From Granulicella mallensis MP5ACTX8 (GTDB taxonomy: Bacteria > Acidobacteriota > Terriglobia > Terriglobales > Acidobacteriaceae), in contig NC_016631.1 in assembly GCF_000178955.2 (NCBI RefSeq), positions 5,642,001-5,706,000 of the forward strand: a DNA stretch of 64,000 bases. Reading direction: 5' to 3'. Made by a program: the position numbers and the translations under genes. Shown piece after piece: positions 43,462 to 53,187 of the stretch (the stretch's first letter is position 1; each line of letters opens with the position of its first letter). The notes under the pieces are model-generated. The model had not been told where the DNA came from. It was given only the letters and a program-made list of their open reading frames with translations, and did not search any database.

Positions 43462-44735
43462 ATCACTCGCTCTATGTGCGCGCCACCGCGATCTATCTTC
43501 CGCTAGCCGCGGCGGCGCTCGCTGGGCTGCTTCGTCCGCGGCGTTCCCGCCAACTGGCCGCATGCCTTCTCAGCCTCTTTTGGACGCTATGCACCCTGCT
43601 GGTATTGCAGCGCCTCAACCAACTCACCGGATGGTGGGCGTTCTCTCCTGGCGGCCTGCTCTTTCGTGAAATGCCTCTGGAACTCTACTTCGGTTGGGCC
43701 ATGCTCTGGGGACTCGTACCACAGCTCGCCTTTCCCAAAGGTTCGCTCGTCTGGGTGTCCGCATTCATGGTCGCATTCGATCTCGTCGCGATGCCACTCT
43801 GCAAGCCTGTCCTGTATCTCGGCAACCACTGGCTCGCTGGGGAAGCTCTCGCCGTATTGCTCGTCCTGTTGCCGGCACTTCTCCTCGCACGCTGGACGCT
43901 AAACGATACGCACCTGGAACTACGTGCAACGCTGCAAGTCGTCCTGTCCGTGATGCTATTTCTCTTCCTCGTACCAGAGCTCGTCTTCGCAGTGCGTCCC
44001 GGCGACGGCTGGCTTCCCCTGCTGCACAGCCCGAGTTGGCAACGTCAGCTCGGACTTCAACTCCTGCTCCTGCTCGCACTCCCCGGCGTCAGCGCGGTCG
44101 CGGAGTTCGCCCAACGCGGCCACGGCACTCCCCTTCCTTACGATCCTCCTAGACATCTGGTCACCAGCGGCATCTATCGCTACTGCGCCAACCCGATGCA
44201 GCTCTCCTGCGGCCTCGTGATGCTGCTCTGGGCCGCCATGCTGCACAATCTCTGGCTGCTGCTGGCAGCCTGCATGTCGATCCTCTACAGCGCAGGCATC
44301 GCCGAGTGGGACGAGGGACGAGACCTCGCAGAGCGCTTCAAAACCAGCTGGCAATACTATCGCCGCGCAGTCCCAAGCTGGAGAGTTCGTTGGCTCCCCT
44401 ACCACTCCGGTACATCGGCGCGTCTCTACATCGCGCGGACCTGCGGTCCATGTAGCGAACTCCGCCTATGGATGGAAGCCCGGCATCCAATAGGCTTCGA
44501 TCTCATCGATGCGGAGACTCTTCCTTCGGGTTCCATCCAGAGACTACGCTACGATCCCGCCGATGGAAGCGCCCCGGTAGAGGGTATTCGAGCCCTGGGC
44601 CGAGCCATGGAACACCTGCATCTGGGGTGGGCTTTCTGCGGTGCAGCTCTTCGGCTTCCGCTCGTCTGGCAAAGCGTGCAGTTGCTGATGGATGCCAGCG
44701 GCCTGGGCCCTCGCATCCTGGGCGACATGACATAA
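43458..44735 (+). CDS. Fusion of an isoprenylcysteine-methyltransferase-like membrane domain and a DCC-type thiol-disulfide domain
   Basis: Multipass membrane protein of 425 aa with two parts. Residues about 1-315 carry several membrane segments and the ICMT/PEMT-type motif PPRHLVTSGIYRYCANPMQL, followed by AGIAEWDEGRDLAERF. That is the SAM-methyltransferase signature of the NnrU/ICMT superfamily. The C-terminal about 105 residues have CGPC (C329, C332) in YIARTCGPCSELRLW and the later stretch VEGIRALGRAMEHLHLGWAF, which match the DCC (DUF393) redox family. The TTG start at 43458 overlaps the previous stop (TTGA), implying translational coupling. The longer frame from 43368 overlaps the upstream gene and is rejected. 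Substrate unknown. Confidence 0.75.
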   Translation: MNHSLYVRATAIYLPLAAAALAGLLRPRRSRQLAACLLSLFWTLCTLLVLQRLNQLTGWWAFSPGGLLFREMPLELYFGWAMLWGLVPQLAFPKGSLVWVSAFMVAFDLVAMPLCKPVLYLGNHWLAGEALAVLLVLLPALLLARWTLNDTHLELRATLQVVLSVMLFLFLVPELVFAVRPGDGWLPLLHSPSWQRQLGLQLLLLLALPGVSAVAEFAQRGHGTPLPYDPPRHLVTSGIYRYCANPMQLSCGLVMLLWAAMLHNLWLLLAACMSILYSAGIAEWDEGRDLAERFKTSWQYYRRAVPSWRVRWLPYHSGTSARLYIARTCGPCSELRLWMEARHPIGFDLIDAETLPSGSIQRLRYDPADGSAPVEGIRALGRAMEHLHLGWAFCGAALRLPLVWQSVQLLMDASGLGPRILGDMT

Positions 44736-44751
44736 GATTTGCGACACCTCC

Positions 44752-45249
44752 CTAGTGGCAGGAATCGAACTTGAGATCGCCTGTGGTGTGTGACTCGGGT
44801 GCGCTCGTCTCACAGTCGAAGCGCGCGTGGCCTTCCATCGCCCAGATGTCGTTGTAGCTCGAATTGGTGCGCTGGACATCGACGTCCCACACCTTACAGT
44901 CGCTCTTGTTGTAGCGGACAGCAAAGTCCGTGCCGGGCACGTTCAACACCACATGCGGTTCGCCGTCCTCCGGCAACGCGATGCGGCCGCCTGTCTGCGG
45001 CTGCGATTCGTCAAAGAACCCCACTCCAAAGTACTGCTGGCGCTGGCCGGATTGGCAGGTATTGACGTGCATCGTCCAGTTCTTCGACTCGCGGCTGAGG
45101 GTCGCCGTACCAGTGGCTTTGCCCTTGCATCCTGTCAGGGTGAAGAGAGCCGACAGGGACAGCAGCATCACAAGGGCGCTTCTGAGCTTCAGCGCTACGC
45201 CGGGCCTCAACGCTGCGCGTTCGGTGGGCTGATGGAGGTCGTTTCTCAT
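44752..45249 (-). CDS. Predicted lipoprotein of unknown function
   Basis: No family recognised. The ATG at 45249 gives 165 aa with a long n-region and a lipobox TLTGC (C41) after LVMLLSLSALF. The mature part begins KGKATGTATLS and contains two conserved-looking cysteines (VNTCQSGQ, KSDCKVWDVDVQ) and two C-terminal ones (FDCETS, FDSCH), so two disulfides are likely. It lies 105 bp downstream of tyrA on the same strand and may be the last gene of the proline/tyrosine operon. It ends 16 bp from the convergent methyltransferase-DCC gene. Confidence 0.75.
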   Translation of the reverse strand: MRNDLHQPTERAALRPGVALKLRSALVMLLSLSALFTLTGCKGKATGTATLSRESKNWTMHVNTCQSGQRQQYFGVGFFDESQPQTGGRIALPEDGEPHVVLNVPGTDFAVRYNKSDCKVWDVDVQRTNSSYNDIWAMEGHARFDCETSAPESHTTGDLKFDSCH

Positions 45250-45354
45250 GGCATCCAGTTTAGCCAGAGAAGGGTGAAGTAAGAGTTTAGTTTTTGCCTT
45301 GAAGGCGCGCGCCCCTTCAAGGCAAACTCTGGCTACGCAGTTTGACACCACGCC

Positions 45355-46227
45355 TTAGGACTTCTTCGTAGCCCGGAAGCGGTTCGCCGTGGCGAACTCT
45401 TCGCGCAACTCCGGTGTGCGCAGGTTCTCCCGCAGGTGCGCGAGGCGCTGCTCCAGTGCGTGCAACGTCTGCGCGATGGGCTCGGTGTTCGTGAGCGCGA
45501 TATCGCGCCACATGCTGTAGGGGCTTGAGCCGAGGCGCGTGGTCTCGCGCAGCGCTCGGCCGCCAATAGCCTGCACCGCGGCGAGGCCGTCGGGATCGGC
45601 GCTGAAGGTGTCCTGCAGCAGCGCGGCCAGCGCGGTCGAGAGCATCTGCGGAAGATGCGAGACCCAGGCACAGACTTCGTCATGGCGCTCGGCCCCAAGA
45701 TCCTGAGTCTGCGCGCCCATGCCTGCTACCAGTGCGCGCCAGTGCGCTTCCAGTGCGCACTCGTTTTGATCGACAGGCGTGAAGAGCCAGGTCGCGCCGC
45801 AAAAGAGTTCGGCATCGGCCAGCGCGGCACCGCCGGACTCCTTGCCCGCCATCGGATGCCCGGGCAGGAAGCGAGCTTTGCCCGGCTGGTTGTAGAGCTT
45901 TGCCGCAAGCTCCACGATCTCGAGCTTCGTGCTCCCGACGTCCGTGACAAGCTGCTGCTCGTTCAACACGGGCGCGAGCCTCTGCATCCAGTCGAGGATA
46001 GGCAGAACCGGCGTCGCCAGCAGGTAGATATCGGCTGCGTCCGGAGCCAGCACGGCTTCGCGGCCCGGCAGAGCTTCGTCAATGGCTCCGACTTCGAGGG
46101 CCTTCGCGAGTTCGGCGGGGTCTGCGTCCCAGCCGAGGATTTTACTGTCAGGCGCGGCAGCTTTGAGCGCCAGCCCAACTGACGCGCCAATGAGGCCTGT
46201 TCCGAGGATGAGAATGCGGGTGGACAT
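45355..46227 (-). CDS. tyrA: Prephenate dehydrogenase
   Basis: NAD-dependent step to 4-hydroxyphenylpyruvate in tyrosine synthesis. The 290-aa product has the Rossmann motif ILGTGLIGASVGLALKA (9-14), GWDADPAELAKALEVGAID, VTDVGSTKLEIVE, the substrate motif PGHPMAGKESGG, and the helical C-terminal domain (LGAERHDEVCAWVSHLPQML, QAIGGRALRETTRLGSSPYS, WRDI). No chorismate mutase or ACT domain is fused, so the mutase at 49933 is the likely partner. It follows proA by 40 bp on the same strand. Confidence 0.95.
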   Translation of the reverse strand: MSTRILILGTGLIGASVGLALKAAAPDSKILGWDADPAELAKALEVGAIDEALPGREAVLAPDAADIYLLATPVLPILDWMQRLAPVLNEQQLVTDVGSTKLEIVELAAKLYNQPGKARFLPGHPMAGKESGGAALADAELFCGATWLFTPVDQNECALEAHWRALVAGMGAQTQDLGAERHDEVCAWVSHLPQMLSTALAALLQDTFSADPDGLAAVQAIGGRALRETTRLGSSPYSMWRDIALTNTEPIAQTLHALEQRLAHLRENLRTPELREEFATANRFRATKKS

Positions 46228-46267
46228 CGGTATTTAGTGTAGCCGTCAGATCAAAGGCACGTTGTCT

Positions 46268-47629
46268 TTAGCTCTTCTGACCGCCCTGGTCGTTGGCGCG
46301 CCGATGCGTAAAGGCACGGGCATTCGCTCCGCGATAGTCGCCGGCAACGTGCCCCTGCCCACGCAGAACATACTTGTAAGTCGTCAGGCCATCGAGCCCG
46401 ACCGGGCCGCGCGCATGGAATTTGCTGGTGCTGATGCCAACCTCCGCCCCGAAACCGTAGCGGAAACCGTCTGCAAATCGTGTGGACGCGTTGTGGAAGA
46501 CGCCTGCGGCATCGACCTCGCGCAAGAAGCGCTCCGCCGTGGCATCGTCCTCGGTAAGAATGCTCTCTGTGTGCGACGAGCCGTGCGTGTGAATGTGATC
46601 GATGGCCTGCTCCAGCGAGTCGACAACGCCGATAGAGAGCGCCAGCTCGCCGTACTCGGTGTGCCAGTCCTCTACTGGAGCACCCGCACCCAGTAGCTTG
46701 CGCGTCGCTTCATCCCCATGCAGCGCAACACCGCGCTGACCCAGGTGCGCCGCAAGCTTGGGCAGAAAGTCCTTCGCGATATCGCGATGCACCAGCACCG
46801 TTTCGACGGCGTTGCACGCAGCGGGATAGTCGATCTTGGCATCGCTAATCACCCGCAGCGCAAGCGCTTCATCGACACAGCGATCGACATAAATATGGCA
46901 GACACCCTCCGCATGGCCCAGCACAGGAATACGCGTGTTGGCCTGTACGTACTCCACCAGCGCCTTGCTGCCGCGCGGGATCACCATGTCGACAAGGCCA
47001 TGCATGCCCAGCAGTTCGTTGACGCGCTCACGCCCGAGCACGAGCGAGATTGCATCGGCAGGTAGACCTTGCCTGACGATGGCCTCGCGCAAAACACGCA
47101 CCAGGGCTGAGGCTGTGCGCTCGACCTCGCGGCCCGGCTTGAGGATGACCGCGTTGCCGCTCTTGAGCGCCAGCGCAGAGATCTGCGTTACAGCGTCGGG
47201 ACGAGCTTCGAAGATTACCGCCAGCACACCGAGCGGAACGCTCAGCTTTTGCAGATGCAGGCCCTGTGTACCGGCCACATCTCCGGGATTCCTGTCGTCG
47301 AGTTCAATCGCATCGAGTGTGCGGCCCAGCGGATCGGGCAGCGCCGCGACGGAGCGCACCTGCTCGACCATCTCACGCAACTTGGTTTCATTGAGCTTCA
47401 GCCGCGAGAGCGTTGCGGGCGAGAGCTTCTCGTCTCCGCTCATCGACTCGGCGATCTTAAGGTCTTCCGCGTTGGCGGCGAAGAGCTCCGCGCCTGCGGC
47501 TTCGAGTGCCTGCGCCATCGCCTCAAGCGCGGCATTACGGCGCGGTTCATCGAGTGGGGCAAGCGTGCGCGAAGCCTGTTTCGCCGCCTCGGCTGTCGCG
47601 CGTACAGAGGACTCAGAAGCCTCGCTCAT
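46268..47629 (-). CDS. proA: Glutamate-5-semialdehyde dehydrogenase (gamma-glutamyl phosphate reductase)
   Basis: Second step of proline synthesis: NADPH reduction of gamma-glutamyl phosphate. The 453-aa product, slightly longer than usual, has the aldehyde-dehydrogenase fold: VPLGVLAVIFEARPDAVTQI, LKSGNAVILKPGREVE, VDMVIPRGSKALVEYV, and the catalytic Cys in KIDYPAACNAVETVLVH. Further motifs are DWHTEYGELALSIGVVDSLE, SSHTESILTEDD, NASTRFADGFRYGFGAEVGI and HARGPVGLDGL. The ATG overlaps the proB stop (ATGA), so the two are coupled. A basic C-terminal extension is present. Confidence 0.97.
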   Translation of the reverse strand: MSEASESSVRATAEAAKQASRTLAPLDEPRRNAALEAMAQALEAAGAELFAANAEDLKIAESMSGDEKLSPATLSRLKLNETKLREMVEQVRSVAALPDPLGRTLDAIELDDRNPGDVAGTQGLHLQKLSVPLGVLAVIFEARPDAVTQISALALKSGNAVILKPGREVERTASALVRVLREAIVRQGLPADAISLVLGRERVNELLGMHGLVDMVIPRGSKALVEYVQANTRIPVLGHAEGVCHIYVDRCVDEALALRVISDAKIDYPAACNAVETVLVHRDIAKDFLPKLAAHLGQRGVALHGDEATRKLLGAGAPVEDWHTEYGELALSIGVVDSLEQAIDHIHTHGSSHTESILTEDDATAERFLREVDAAGVFHNASTRFADGFRYGFGAEVGISTSKFHARGPVGLDGLTTYKYVLRGQGHVAGDYRGANARAFTHRRANDQGGQKS

Positions 47630-48438
47630 TTCGCGACCTCTTGCACCACCGGCGAGAAGCGAGTGCCCAGGGCTTCGCCATCGATGATGCGCTCCAGCAC
47701 CTGCGGCGTACGCCCGTTGGCGATCACCACCTGTTTGCCGGCCCGCAGCGCGATACGCGCCGATTCGAGCTTCGAGGTCATGCCACCACGGCCCCGTCCG
47801 TTGCTGCCGTGCGCCAGCGCCAGGATGCGGTCATCGACGCTGCCCACCAGGCGTAGCACTTTCGCGCCTGGGTCTGAAGGGTCGCGGTCGTAGAGTCCGT
47901 CGACATCCGACAGCAGTACGAGCAGGTCGGCGTTGATGTGTTTCATGAGCAGAGCGGAGAGCTTATCGTTGTCCCCGAAGATCCTCTCGCGCGGCGCGGA
48001 CTCGGTGGGGCGATCGAGCTCTACGGTCGAGACCGTATCGTTCTCGTTGACGATGGGAATCACGCCCAGCGTCAGCAATGCGTCGAGCGTGGCGCGCAGG
48101 TTGGCATGACGCACGGGATCGCGGAAGTCGTCTTCAGTGAGCAGCACCTGCGCGATGGGGCAACTGAGGCGGTCGAAGGCATCGCCATAGAGGGCCATGA
48201 GCCGCGACTGGCCGATGGCCGCACAGGCCTGTACCTGCGCCACAACCGTCGGGCGAGCCGACAGACCCAGCCGCTCCACGCCCAGCCCTACAGCCCCGGA
48301 GGAGACCACCAGCACTTCCATTCCCTGGTCGCGCAGGGCCGCAATCTGCTCCACCAGCCCGCAGAGGAGGCCGAGCGCCACCTTGCCGTCCGGACGCATG
48401 ATGACATTGGTGCCGAGTTTAACGACGATACGATGCAT
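47626..48438 (-). CDS. proB: Glutamate 5-kinase without PUA domain
   Basis: First step of proline synthesis, usually feedback-inhibited by proline. The 270-aa product contains only the amino-acid-kinase domain: VVKLGTNVI, VLVVSSGAVGLG, FRDPVRHANLRATLDALLTL, VIPIVNENDTV, FGDNDKLSALLM, LVLLSDVDGLY, and GRGGMTSKLESARIALRAGKQ. The C-terminal PUA domain of many ProB proteins (about 370 aa) is absent, as in other short-form kinases. The ATG at 48438 begins at the fold, 4 bp after the stop of a possible small ORF. It overlaps proA by 4 bp. Confidence 0.96.
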   Translation of the reverse strand: MHRIVVKLGTNVIMRPDGKVALGLLCGLVEQIAALRDQGMEVLVVSSGAVGLGVERLGLSARPTVVAQVQACAAIGQSRLMALYGDAFDRLSCPIAQVLLTEDDFRDPVRHANLRATLDALLTLGVIPIVNENDTVSTVELDRPTESAPRERIFGDNDKLSALLMKHINADLLVLLSDVDGLYDRDPSDPGAKVLRLVGSVDDRILALAHGSNGRGRGGMTSKLESARIALRAGKQVVIANGRTPQVLERIIDGEALGTRFSPVVQEVAK

Positions 48439-48442
48439 GAAG

Positions 48443-48550
48443 CTAATCCTTGCTATCAGGCTCTGCGGCCTGCTTCATTGAGGTTTCCATGATGGTAGCA
48501 AGTTCGGTGTTGTCGCCGCGCGTGTGCGACAGAATCGACGCCGCTACCAT
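48443..48550 (-). CDS. Possible small ORF coupled to proB
   Basis: A 35-codon ORF (MVAASILSHTRGDNTELATI, then METSMKQAAEPDSKD) whose TAG lies 4 bp before the proB ATG. The frame stays protein-like for about 13 codons upstream of the ATG (GKRFAQFDLEAEK), so it may be the end of a truncated gene rather than a complete one. GAGAAG directly precedes the ATG, too close for a normal ribosome-binding site. It could act in translational coupling to proB. Evidence is weak. Confidence 0.3.
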   Translation of the reverse strand: MVAASILSHTRGDNTELATIMETSMKQAAEPDSKD

Positions 48551-48807
48551 CTTCTCTGCTTCGAGATCGAACTGTGCAAACCGCTTCCCCTGACACGAAT
48601 CGGAAGTGGGCCTTGTACAGTCTTGGCAGCATCGAGGAAGGCAATTCAGTCGTTGCGGCTACGCCTTCACTCCAGCCTTCGGCAGAAAGGTATGGCCTTT
48701 GGCCTGCTGTTTACGGCATGGCTGAAGCCATGCCCTTAACGAGACAGTGCTACAGCAAGCCGTTTGCACAGTCCAACTTCATCCCAGACACAAGCTGATG
48801 GCCTACC
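48551..48807. other. Intergenic DNA with a small hairpin
   Basis: No gene is recognised. A perfect 8-bp stem GGCATGGC/GCCATGCC with loop TGAA lies at 48715-48734. It lacks a T-tract on either strand, so it is more likely a small palindromic repeat than a terminator. It separates aroF from proB. Confidence 0.45.
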
Positions 48808-49851
<1,044 letters not shown>

Positions 49852-49932
49852 CACTGGAGTCCTTTGCTGACTGCTTGGAATGGGGTACTGCGTCGCAGCA
49901 TAGAAAAACAGGGCTGCGAAAAATCTTTACAG

Positions 49933-50211
49933 CTAAGCCTTTGCATCCGGATTCGCGGGGCGCTGGAGCGAACGCATGACGTCCATGATGCGCTCGTAGA
50001 GGTCCTGGATCTGCGCGCCTGTGAGGGGGCCAGGGTTGACCTTACGCACGTGGTCGAAGACGATCTGTTCGCGCTGCGGTTCATAGATAGGGGACGCGCT
50101 CTTCTGTTTGAGCTGACCGATAGCGACTGCAGCGGCAGCGCGTTCGGAGAGCAGGAGGACGATCTGCTCGTCCAGTTGATCGATCTTCTTGCGCCAGTCA
50201 GCAATTTCCAT
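49933..50211 (-). CDS. aroQ: Chorismate mutase, AroQ class
   Basis: Small all-helical enzyme (92 aa) converting chorismate to prephenate. Signatures: EIADWRKKIDQLDEQIVLLL, ERAAAAVAIGQLKQ, YEPQREQIVFDHV, GPLTGAQIQDLYERIMDVMR. The first Arg, the Lys in QLKQK and the Arg/Glu in PQREQ fit the known active site. GAGGAAAC lies just upstream of the ATG. As a free-standing mutase beside AroF and with a monofunctional TyrA in the neighbourhood, it probably feeds the Tyr/Phe branch. The AroF-linked arrangement also allows a mutase-DAHP synthase complex, which is inference. Confidence 0.93.
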   Translation of the reverse strand: MEIADWRKKIDQLDEQIVLLLSERAAAAVAIGQLKQKSASPIYEPQREQIVFDHVRKVNPGPLTGAQIQDLYERIMDVMRSLQRPANPDAKA

Positions 50212-50308
50212 GTTTCCTCGGGCTGCAAACCAGGGGTTCGCGATGAGTTAGGGCACTGCAGTCTCTTCGACATAGGCCCCTCCTCATGATACGGGTTTGC
50301 GGCGGTTT

Positions 50309-51085
50309 TCATGCGCCGGTTGTTCCCTTCCGCAGGCTGCGAACAAAGTCTCCAACAGCCCGCGGGGCCTCTGCCGCCGGGGTCTTCTCCACCAGCCCGA
50401 CGATGGCACTGCCCACAACGGCAGCATCGGCAAAGCCAGCGACCGTCTGCACATGCGCCGGCGTCGAGATGCCGAATCCCAGCGCGATAGGCAGCTTCGT
50501 GAACTGCTTCAGCCGCTTCACGAGTTGTTCCGCATCGCTGGCAAGCTCGGCCTGCGTGCCCGTAATTCCCACGCGCGAGATCGCGTAGACGAACCCCCGG
50601 GAGTTTTCTGCGATAGCCTTCAGCCGCTCGTCAGGGCTCGTCGGGGCGGCCAGAAAGACGGGAGCGAGATCGTTGGCCCGCATCGCCGCAAGGTACTCGG
50701 TGGCCTCTTCGACGATCATGTCGGTCAGCAGCACACCGTCCGCGCCGGCGTCCTTCGCTGCCTTCGCAAAAGCTGCCATGCCCAGCCGCACGACCGGGTT
50801 GAGATAGCTGAACAGGATGATGCCCGCCTGCGGTCGCGCTGCACGAATCTCCTTGCAGATCACGAGCACATCGGTCAGGCGTGTGCCCTTGGCGACGGCA
50901 CGCTCGCTGGCGCGCTGAATCACAGGGCCATCGGCCAGCGGGTCGCTGAACGGCACGCCGAGTTCGATGACGTCGGCGCCATTGTCGATGGCGGCAATCG
51001 CCATGTCGCGCGTCGTGCCGAGGTCAGGATCGCCTGCGGTGAGGTAGATCACGAGGCCCGGTTTGTTTGGAAAAGTAATGGGCAT
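50309..51085 (-). CDS. trpA: Tryptophan synthase alpha chain
   Basis: Cleaves indole-3-glycerol phosphate to indole and glyceraldehyde 3-phosphate, passing indole to TrpB. The 258-aa product shows VIYLTAGDPDLGTTRD, the catalytic Glu in VIELGVPFSDPLADGPVIQR, ILFSYLNPVVRLGMAAF, the second acid in GADGVLLTDMIVEEA, VFLAAPTSPDERLKAIAE, VYAISRVGITGTQAEL and ALGFGISTPAHV. The ATG lies 2 bp after the trpB stop, so translation is coupled. Confidence 0.97.
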   Translation of the reverse strand: MPITFPNKPGLVIYLTAGDPDLGTTRDMAIAAIDNGADVIELGVPFSDPLADGPVIQRASERAVAKGTRLTDVLVICKEIRAARPQAGIILFSYLNPVVRLGMAAFAKAAKDAGADGVLLTDMIVEEATEYLAAMRANDLAPVFLAAPTSPDERLKAIAENSRGFVYAISRVGITGTQAELASDAEQLVKRLKQFTKLPIALGFGISTPAHVQTVAGFADAAVVGSAIVGLVEKTPAAEAPRAVGDFVRSLRKGTTGA

Positions 51086-51087
51086 GC

Positions 51088-52347
<1,260 letters not shown>

Positions 52348-52396
52348 CGCGGTGTCCTTCGTAGTTTCGTCAAAAGTCAGTCGTTACAAACACAAA

Positions 52397-52421
52397 AGCC
52401 GCAACCTTGGCGGTCGCGGCT
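52397..52421 (-). terminator. Intrinsic terminator in the trpB leader (candidate attenuator)
   Basis: On the minus strand AGCCGCGACC (52421-52412), loop GCCAA and GGTTGCGGCT (52406-52397) form a 10-bp stem with one G-U pair, followed by TTTGTGTTTG. It lies 50 bp before the trpB ATG and after a 24-codon leader ORF. The plus strand lacks a T-tract, so it acts on trpB transcription. Confidence 0.75.
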
Positions 52422-52465
52422 CGGGGAATCTTGAGAATCGCAGGTAACGCTTGGGTCCCGCGAGA

Positions 52466-52540
52466 CTACTCCGCCGATGCCGCTACGGTACGCCAGTAGC
52501 GGTAGGAGGGAGTAAATCGCGGTGTGAAGCAGAAATGCAT
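52466..52540 (-). CDS. Candidate trp leader peptide
   Basis: A 24-codon ORF whose middle reads PSYRYWRTVAA, with a single Trp codon (codon 16, TGG at 52495-52493). The Trp codon is the first loop triplet of a hairpin CCGCTAC (52502-52496) / GTAGCGG (52486-52480). The 3' arm and following bases (GCGGCATCGG) can pair instead with CCGAGCCGC of the terminator's 5' arm (52424-52416). That gives the geometry of ribosome-mediated attenuation. Weak points: only one Trp codon and no clear Shine-Dalgarno sequence. Confidence 0.5.
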   Translation of the reverse strand: MHFCFTPRFTPSYRYWRTVAASAE

Positions 52541-52651
52541 AGTTTTCTTAACGTACACCCGAGGAAGTCCATGGGGCAAGCAACCCCTGCCGCAATTTCT
52601 GAATCTTTCGCCCCCCTTGGTGTGTCCTATATGCAGTTAGGAGGTGCTGAG

Positions 52652-52813
52652 ATGAAAGTTCAATCATTTCGCATCATCGTTGCAGCAGCTTTGGCACTGG
52701 CCCCCGCTGTAGCCTTCGCGCATACGCCTACTGAGGTACATGACCGCACTCCGGTCGTTCACACACATACCCCTCAGGCGCACATCAGGACTGTAAGCGT
52801 TCATCGCTCGTAA
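52652..52813 (+). CDS. Small secreted His/Thr-rich peptide
   Basis: A 53-aa ORF with AGGAGGT seven bases before the ATG. A clean signal peptide (MKVQSFRIIVAAALALAPAV, ending AFA) is followed by a mature part of about 29 residues rich in His and Thr (HTPTEVHDRTPVVHTHTPQA, HIRTVSVHRS). Six histidines, including HTHTP, could bind metal. No family is known to me. It is divergent from trpB, with its start 304 bp away. The longer in-frame reading from 52451 adds 67 residues lacking signal character and overlaps the trp leader. Confidence 0.7.
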   Translation: MKVQSFRIIVAAALALAPAVAFAHTPTEVHDRTPVVHTHTPQAHIRTVSVHRS

Positions 52814-52932
52814 GTAAGCGGTAAAGAAGTCCCGCACCGACACGGCCTGCGAAACAGCAGGTCTTGCCCTTTAAGAAGCAAGATAAGTGCACCAGATGTT
52901 TTAGATGTTCTCGCTACTATCCCCACAGAATC

Positions 52933-53151
52933 GTCATCCTGAGCGGAGCGCCTCGCGCTTTTTGCGAGGTGCGGAGTCGAAGGACCCCGAGGGCCTGATC
53001 TCGCCTGTGGTGTTGAGACCTTTTCCAGCATAGAAGTCCGGGCTCGAGCGCTTGAGGTAGAAAAGGGGCGAAGGGTATAGGCAAGATAGCAACCATCGGG
53101 GTCCTTCGACTGCGCGTCCCCAAAAGGGGGGGACGCTTCACCCAGGATGAC
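52933..53151. repeat. Dispersed palindromic repeat, family A, copy 7
   Basis: About 219 bp from GTCATCCTGAGCG to CACCCAGGATGAC, with TCGAAGGACCCCGAGG mirrored by CATCGGGGTCCTTCGA and a central CTCGAGCGCTTGAG hairpin. The right end carries several mismatches. It lies downstream of trpF and of the small secreted peptide gene, which converge on it. Confidence 0.9.
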
Positions 53152-53187
53152 GTTTCTATGGCGAGATAAAAACTACAAGATCGAGCT

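Noticed and set aside
52451..52813. 120-aa reading of the small secreted peptide gene
   Set aside because: The first 67 residues overlap the trp leader on the other strand and lack signal character; the ATG at 52652 has an ideal ribosome-binding site.
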